From: Peribacillus sp. ACCC06369
GTDB lineage: Bacteria; Bacillota; Bacilli; Bacillales; DSM-1321
Assembly: GCF_030348945.1 (NCBI RefSeq)
Contig: NZ_JAUCEN010000002.1
Span: 4,588,001 to 4,652,000 of the forward strand
Length of the DNA stretch: 64,000 nucleotides
Reading direction: 5' to 3'
In this document: positions 59,601-64,000 of the stretch, piece after piece
Position numbering within the stretch: position 1 is the first letter of the stretch
Layout: each line of letters starts with the position of its first letter
Notes under the pieces: generated by a model
The model's database searches: none
The model's input: the letters and a program-made list of their open reading frames with translations, nothing else
Told to the model about the DNA's origin: nothing
Position numbers and translations under genes: made by a program

Positions 59601-60967
59601 ACATAAGTGACGACACCATCAACACCTGAGACGAGTTGATTCTCATATGATGAAAAATGATTCATCCCCTGAATGTCACGGATCTTCAATTCATTGGTTT
59701 TGATAACCGTATAGGCAAATGTGAAAACTTCCGATGTCTTATCATTGACAGCGATTGCCTTTATGACGGTATCTTCCGTTAAAAAGATAGGATCTGTGTA
59801 CAAGGCACTTGAAGACGTCGGAGTGGATCCATCCAGCGTATAATGGATTTTCGCTTCTTCCCAGCCCGATTCAAGTGTTACTTTTGTATTTTCACTAACC
59901 GCACCAGGGAAAATATCCGGGTAAACAGCTGGTTTGTTCACCAGTTCATAATCGTCAAGACCACGTGGCTTCAGTTGATACGTGTCATTGAACTGCGATG
60001 CTATCCCGGTTACGGAAATGACATCCCCCGCTTTAAAGTTCCTCAGGAAATCTTCATAATTCGAACCGTTCCGGTTATCATGGCGAACGGTAACAGAGTT
60101 CCCTTCAGTATCTGCCGCCTTGAATTCGAATGTTCCGTATGTTCCCGATGCCGCCAATTCAGTAATGGTCGCTTTTTCAATCGTGACCAGCTCACCTTGC
60201 GTTTCTTCATTGACGCCAGCGGCATCAATTTTTTGGATTTCAGGAAGTTCATTCCCGGAAGAAACCACTTCAAGGGAGGTTGGTTGGATTTGTAATTCCT
60301 TATTATAAGCGGATACTTGTCCGATTAAACGAACCTTATCGCCTTGCTTTACATCCACAGGCCATGAAGAACCATAAACATATAGCCCAGCCGTTTCATC
60401 TTGGATATAAAAGCCTTTTCCTCCCCAATAACCTAGCCCTGTGGTAACCACCCCATCGACCTGCACTACATCTTCGGTATTCGTTCTTGCCTCGGCGATG
60501 GAATCCAGAACCTTCACATCAGGCTCTTCAGGTGGTGTTCCTCCATCAGTGATGATTTTGTAATCGGTTGCGGATTTCAGACCTGGTACTGAAAAATATC
60601 TTTCCAGCTTTCCAGTAATCGTCACCTGTGCTTTGAGTAATTCCGGATGTTCGACTAGATTCAACGCCGTACGGATATTACCGGCCGGAAGCTGAACAGG
60701 CATGATTTTCTTTACATCCGTTTCATCCGGACTATCCGCAATACCTATATTCGTACCTTCAGTAAAAGGCGATGTTTGTTGATAGCTTGTACCGCTTTTA
60801 GCTGTACCGACAATATATCCCTTCACCGTTGCCGTGCCACTGTTATTATTAATCGCTTCCGTTACCGTTATAGTCCCTTCCGCATTTGCAGCGTCTGCAT
60901 ATGGCAAAACCGTTGATAGCACGATCAATATGGCAAAGAAAAGCTTGCATATCCCATTCTTCTTCAA
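56636..60967 (-). CDS. Secreted multidomain nuclease (endonuclease/exonuclease/phosphatase + endonuclease I)
   Basis: A 1443-residue exported protein. A signal peptide (LFFAILIVLSTVLPYADA) is followed by several OB-fold-like nucleic-acid-binding domains (residues about 30-240 and 430-680, separated by a chitobiase-like GWEEAKIHYTLDGSTPTSSS segment). An endonuclease/exonuclease/phosphatase domain (LSIASYNIENFSTQ, DIIGVTEMQDN, LLGDFNDFEFS, ASDHDPVLI; about 690-1000) and a cadherin/Ig-like stretch (APVVKKKLENLEVKAGSKV) come next. The C-terminal endonuclease I domain (NREHVWAKSHG, DLHHLRPADV) resembles BsnB/YurI. No LPXTG, so probably secreted or loosely wall-bound. It starts with TTG after GGAGG. 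It follows the 5'-nucleotidase gene by 47 bp. Confidence 0.9.
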   Translation of the reverse strand: MKKNGICKLFFAILIVLSTVLPYADAANAEGTITVTEAINNNSGTATVKGYIVGTAKSGTSYQQTSPFTEGTNIGIADSPDETDVKKIMPVQLPAGNIRTALNLVEHPELLKAQVTITGKLERYFSVPGLKSATDYKIITDGGTPPEEPDVKVLDSIAEARTNTEDVVQVDGVVTTGLGYWGGKGFYIQDETAGLYVYGSSWPVDVKQGDKVRLIGQVSAYNKELQIQPTSLEVVSSGNELPEIQKIDAAGVNEETQGELVTIEKATITELAASGTYGTFEFKAADTEGNSVTVRHDNRNGSNYEDFLRNFKAGDVISVTGIASQFNDTYQLKPRGLDDYELVNKPAVYPDIFPGAVSENTKVTLESGWEEAKIHYTLDGSTPTSSSALYTDPIFLTEDTVIKAIAVNDKTSEVFTFAYTVIKTNELKIRDIQGMNHFSSYENQLVSGVDGVVTYVKDANNFYMQDLNPDKDLTTSEGILVYNKAHGLKAGDHVKVAGKVVEWYIEGYAEMKTTDLPTTELTNTTIEKLGTVAMPEPIIIGKDVIPPSENIDDDRLTDFNPNDDGIDFYESLEGMLVQVYNPKVVAPQDYGELVVIPGNMETTTAVKGVKITETDFNPERITLDMDDESFVAKTGDSFESSVTGVISYGYSNYRVLTDKNQLPALKDGGTAREVTSLEKDSDKLSIASYNIENFSTQTADSKVETIATSIITNLKQPDIIGVTEMQDNDGATDSGTTDSAQSAKKLTDKIKALGGPQYQFIDIAPEDKLDGGAPGGNIRVGFLYNVDRVKLTEGTKGTATQSVAFKDGKLTLNPGRIEPTDSAFTSSRKPLAAQFEFKGESVVVVANHFNSKGGDQPLFGRNQPPILSSETQRLQIASIVNRFVSDIKSQDAKANIVLLGDFNDFEFSAPLKTLKGKDLTNMIEKVPFEKRYSYTYQGNSQVLDHILVSNNMAAATKVDIVHINSSFMEAHGRASDHDPVLIQTSLSESGGVEPAAPEKTYHLTNVKTKRLTIASPSVLIDLDETSNIEEGIWLKGSYAVLKGLGLKDATVTIKPAKEGAIIDFGGMAVKEVIIDNANVKEIRGAENVQKWTVTEGVDASNIKFVDSKGEAIASPFDPKENQAPVVKKKLENLEVKAGSKVTIDLSEHFSDPDEDNLTFSSTIGTVAGPILTLPANEVGTYLVAVKAVDQLSEVVARFTLTITNDKPLEAYYETATGKTGPELKSVLHSIIKGHTKLSYDQVWNALKETDEDPANNQNVILLYSGKSISKSANGGNAGQWNREHVWAKSHGDFGTSIGPGTDLHHLRPADVTVNGKRGHLDFDDGGQTYSGCECKFDSDSWEPPNHVKGDIARMLFYMAVRYEGNGELDLELSDTVNTYPKPLHGKLSTLLKWNALDPVDDFESHRNEVIYDWQNNRNPFIDHPEWVSEIWGAAKSMDEKKAS

Positions 60968-61014
60968 GATCTCAACCCCTCCAACTTTTTACGTAGGTTC
61001 AGCATTCATACCGA

Positions 61015-63825
61015 TTAAAAAATCGTTTCGCCATTCACGGTGACACCGCTTAGGCTCACGGTTTTACCGTTAAGTCCCGATAAATCCAAATTACCCTCGA
61101 CTGTAACATTTGAAAAAGTAAAGCTGTCTGGAGGAGTTCCTGTTAATGTAAGATTTCCTTTAACCACTGCATTTTCCAATGAAGCAATATCCGTGATGTC
61201 TACAACTACATTACCCTCATGGTTTTTTGGAGCATCAGCCGTTCCGCCAAAGTCTTTGGCCAACACCGTATTCGGGTCTGTAGAGTTTCCGGCCACATCT
61301 TTGATGCGTCCTTCGATGCTTGGATTGACAGTTTTGAGCCCACTTACATAATCCCGTAGATTCTCCCAATCAGCGAGTCCGATATCCGTCACTCTTCCTT
61401 CTTCATAAGCCTTCTTGAAAACGGTGAATCCATCTCCGCCCTTAGCTGTAAAAGCGTTGGTCGCCACGACATATTCCTTCGCGGCATCCAACTCGGAATA
61501 TGTTCCATCTTGTCCCATGACTTCAACCTTAGTCACACGATTGCCTGATTCCTTTGAACTATCGTAGCTGAATTTCATTCCGGATACATGCAGGAAGCCG
61601 CCATTTTCCTTAGGAGCCAAGCTGACACTATGCTCTAATGCTTCATTGATCTCTGCACCCGTAAGCGCCATCGTCGCTAACGTATTCCCAAACGGTAAAA
61701 CCGTCAGTATTTCCCCTAAAGTGATCTCACCTTGATCGATACCTGCGCGGATGCCCCCGCCATTTTGGAAAGCAATGACCGCATCCTTATTGAATTCTTT
61801 TGCTTTACTAAGCATTCCGTCCGTAATTAAATTACCCAGTTCTGTTTCATTTTTACGAACACTCGGTTTCGTTTCATCCCCTGCATCACGCGGTGTGTCC
61901 AAAGCCTTCACAGCTGTTGCCCCAGTCTGCGTTTCCTTCAGCTCCTTAATCTTCGAGGAGTATGTTTCGAGCACTGTTGCCGCTTCAGGATCATCCTGTT
62001 TTTCAGAAAGCTTAATCAGCTGACCAGCTTGTCCGACAATCTTGCCTTTCTTATCGAATTCCACATCGATCGTTCCTAAAAAGTCGCTATACTGATACCC
62101 TTGAACGATGACTGTCGGATCTTTCGTTTTCCCCTTATCATCCTTATCAATTACAACGGGGGCGTTTAACTGCGTATGGCTATGTCCGCCCACAATCACG
62201 TCGATGCCTTTGACCTTGGCAGCTAATGTTAAATCATTGTCATAAGCTGCATTGTCATCATAACCAATATGGGATACGGCAACTATCTTATTAACACCCA
62301 TCCCTTTGAACGCCTTGACCGCTTTTTCGGCCTCTTCAAGATAGTTTTCGAATACTATACTTCCAGGACTTGAAATATCTTTCGTTTCTTCAGTCGTAAG
62401 CCCGAAGAAACCCACCTTCTGACCATCCACTTGTTTTACGATTCCATTGTATATCTTCCCTTGCTCCGGCTCACTTGAAATAAGGTCCGAAAATAATCCC
62501 TTAAACTTATCATCCTCGGAGAAGTCCACGTTCGAACTGACAAATGGGAACTGAGCCCCCTTAATGAAGTCAGCCAAAGCTTGATGCCCTTCAGCGCTTG
62601 ATCCCAAGTCAAACTCATGATTCCCAAATGTCATGACGTCATATTTCATTAAATTCATGAAGCGAAGATCCGCTTGCCCTTTGAATTCATTAAAATAGAG
62701 GGTTCCCGAGAATACGTCACCAGCATCCACCAATAGAGCTTGCGGTTTACTCTTACGCACTTCTTTAACAGCTGTCACCCTTTTGGCCACATTGTCCAAG
62801 TGGGCATGCGTGTCATTCGTATGCATCAAGGAAAGCGTGATTGCCTTCGCCGGATTTTTCAAAGCTTCTTTAGCAGCTGCCACTTTCTTATCCGCCAATG
62901 CTATTTTCGCTTCGAATTCCTTTCGGTCCGCCTCCTTGATCCCATTTAAATGGATGTCGGCTCTCGCCTTTTTAGCCGCTTTTATCTGTTCTTTCGTTTT
63001 AAGTTCCCCATTGGCAAGAGCTACATAGGTATTGACCCGTTTTGCCACTTCCTTTTTCTTTTCTGCATATACCGCTTCATCATACTTACCTTTCACCTCT
63101 TTAACATAAGCATGAATGGCTTTACCGAGCTTGGACGTTTTGCTGACCTTTTTCAACTGAGAAGAAACGGTATTCATCCGGTTGTCCGCGGTCTTTAAAT
63201 CACCTTTCTTCACCCAGTAAGCAGCTTTCTCATAGTAGTACGGCACTTTCAGGTCACCGCTCAAAGCCGTTTTGGTCGATTTAGTGAATTTATCGTATAA
63301 GAGCTTTTCGATTTTCGCACCGTAAACCGTATCTTTAATGGCTTTGTCTGTCTTTTTCACGGCAATATCCAGTGCCTCGTATTGATTCCTGATATCAATA
63401 GATTTCTTGGCAAGAATTGAATTCGTAAGGGCGCTAATCGATTTATCATGTGCAGCTTTTGCTTTCTCAGCCGCTTTATATCCTTTTACATAACCTTCTG
63501 AACGAGTGATGTACTTGTCATAAGCTTCAATTTCTTTGTATTTGGCGTCTTTTTCTTTTTTGCTTAACATTGATTTTTTAATGGTAGAGTTGATGTCATT
63601 TTTTGCTTGTTTTGCAGACTTGATTTGTTTCTCAACAGTGGATACGGAAGCGAGTTTAGAAGAGTAGAAATAGGTGTCAAATGGTTTTTTGATGGTGGCC
63701 TTTGCCGTTTTGATTTTACTATTCAGACTAGTGGCAGCATCGGATGGTGCCGGTGCTACTGCTACGATCGTTGTCGCAGCCATTATGGTTGCTGATGCAA
63801 TTTTAACGATTTTCTTTTTCCCCAT
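61015..63825 (-). CDS. Secreted bifunctional 5'-nucleotidase with helical N-terminal region
   Basis: A protein of about 936 residues. A signal peptide (SATIMAATTIVAVAPAPSDA) precedes about 320 residues of lysine/alanine-rich helices (residues 30-340), resembling cell-wall-interacting coiled segments. The calcineurin-like metallophosphatase domain then shows all metal motifs: LMHTNDTHAHLDN, DAGDVFSG, TFGNHEFDLGS and VIVGGHSHTQL. The 5'-nucleotidase C-terminal domain (NETELGNLITDGML, FQNGGGIRAGI, VATNAFTAKGGDGF) follows, then a small beta-repeat tail (ITDIASLENAVVKGNLTLTG). It releases phosphate from nucleotides outside the cell. ATG 63825 with GGGGGG upstream is the start. Confidence 0.9.
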   Translation of the reverse strand: MGKKKIVKIASATIMAATTIVAVAPAPSDAATSLNSKIKTAKATIKKPFDTYFYSSKLASVSTVEKQIKSAKQAKNDINSTIKKSMLSKKEKDAKYKEIEAYDKYITRSEGYVKGYKAAEKAKAAHDKSISALTNSILAKKSIDIRNQYEALDIAVKKTDKAIKDTVYGAKIEKLLYDKFTKSTKTALSGDLKVPYYYEKAAYWVKKGDLKTADNRMNTVSSQLKKVSKTSKLGKAIHAYVKEVKGKYDEAVYAEKKKEVAKRVNTYVALANGELKTKEQIKAAKKARADIHLNGIKEADRKEFEAKIALADKKVAAAKEALKNPAKAITLSLMHTNDTHAHLDNVAKRVTAVKEVRKSKPQALLVDAGDVFSGTLYFNEFKGQADLRFMNLMKYDVMTFGNHEFDLGSSAEGHQALADFIKGAQFPFVSSNVDFSEDDKFKGLFSDLISSEPEQGKIYNGIVKQVDGQKVGFFGLTTEETKDISSPGSIVFENYLEEAEKAVKAFKGMGVNKIVAVSHIGYDDNAAYDNDLTLAAKVKGIDVIVGGHSHTQLNAPVVIDKDDKGKTKDPTVIVQGYQYSDFLGTIDVEFDKKGKIVGQAGQLIKLSEKQDDPEAATVLETYSSKIKELKETQTGATAVKALDTPRDAGDETKPSVRKNETELGNLITDGMLSKAKEFNKDAVIAFQNGGGIRAGIDQGEITLGEILTVLPFGNTLATMALTGAEINEALEHSVSLAPKENGGFLHVSGMKFSYDSSKESGNRVTKVEVMGQDGTYSELDAAKEYVVATNAFTAKGGDGFTVFKKAYEEGRVTDIGLADWENLRDYVSGLKTVNPSIEGRIKDVAGNSTDPNTVLAKDFGGTADAPKNHEGNVVVDITDIASLENAVVKGNLTLTGTPPDSFTFSNVTVEGNLDLSGLNGKTVSLSGVTVNGETIF

Positions 63826-64000
63826 TAGAGTAATCCCCCCATAAGTTCTATACTGGCATAACATTTTGCGAACATATCCATGGATTTGACACGTTTTTCA
63901 AAAAATTAAACCTGAATAAATTTTATTGCTTATACACAAATCCACCCTACTTTTTTCCTCTAAAGATTCGTGTATATCCTATATTACAACAAAATAATCC

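Overview
The window is a low-GC Firmicute chromosome segment. A tricistronic GerA-type spore germination operon, a yoaS-yozG-yoaT cluster, SdaAA/SdaAB serine dehydratase, a probable CodY-controlled BrnQ and strong AAGGAGG-type ribosome binding sites point to an endospore-forming Bacillaceae. The cassette content recalls the Peribacillus/Bacillus simplex group, but that genus call is only an impression. No rRNA or tRNA genes were recognised.

Layout. 1-539: end of a decayed IS6-family element. 650-4450 (minus): germinant receptor operon A-B-C. 4600-8130: DNA ligase remnant, a frameshifted IS110 element, two small membrane protein genes and a second IS110 remnant. 8205-12684 (minus): sorbitol/glucitol PTS operon with GutM and a SorC-type regulator preceded by TTTGTGC operators. 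13056-14662 (minus): yoaS-yozG-yoaT. 14841-48800: a mosaic of about 30 mostly small, mostly minus-strand genes, separated by copies of one dispersed repeat. 49597-53242: small genes, an Lrp/AsnC regulator and brnQ. 53535-56328 (minus): DinB protein and sdaAB-sdaAA. 56636-63825 (minus): two large secreted proteins, a 5'-nucleotidase and a multidomain nuclease, which together look like an extracellular DNA/nucleotide scavenging pair.

The notable feature is the repeat, called the GTTAG repeat here. A full copy is 75-100 bp. It has a left arm (AACTAAC, 7 bases usually CTGCCCC, GTTAGTT, then CCATAAG), a short G+C hairpin that acts as an intrinsic terminator on the minus strand, and a right arm (AACTAA[AC], GCACCC, GTTAGTT). 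The two outer 7-mers are complementary, so the unit can fold as one long imperfect hairpin laid out like an integron attC site: outer arms, unpaired spacers, inner arms, variable loop. About 30 whole, half, fused or interrupted copies lie between 5.2 and 48.8 kb. They separate one or two genes each, with stop codons often within 5-40 bp of the right arm. Cargo includes GNAT, VOC, DHFR-like and SRPBCC proteins, MFS transporters, a serine hydrolase, a CPCC protein, a bacteriocin-like protein and many orphans. In two cases sequence shared between distant loci begins at GTTAG although the bases to its left come from different arm types. An IS110 element, an IS1111-type element and a group IIC intron all lie in or against copies, and these are the classes known to target attC sites. 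No integrase gene is in the window. I read the region as a cassette array built on attC-like or simple tyrosine-recombinase-like sites. The repeats and junctions are visible; the mechanism is inference.
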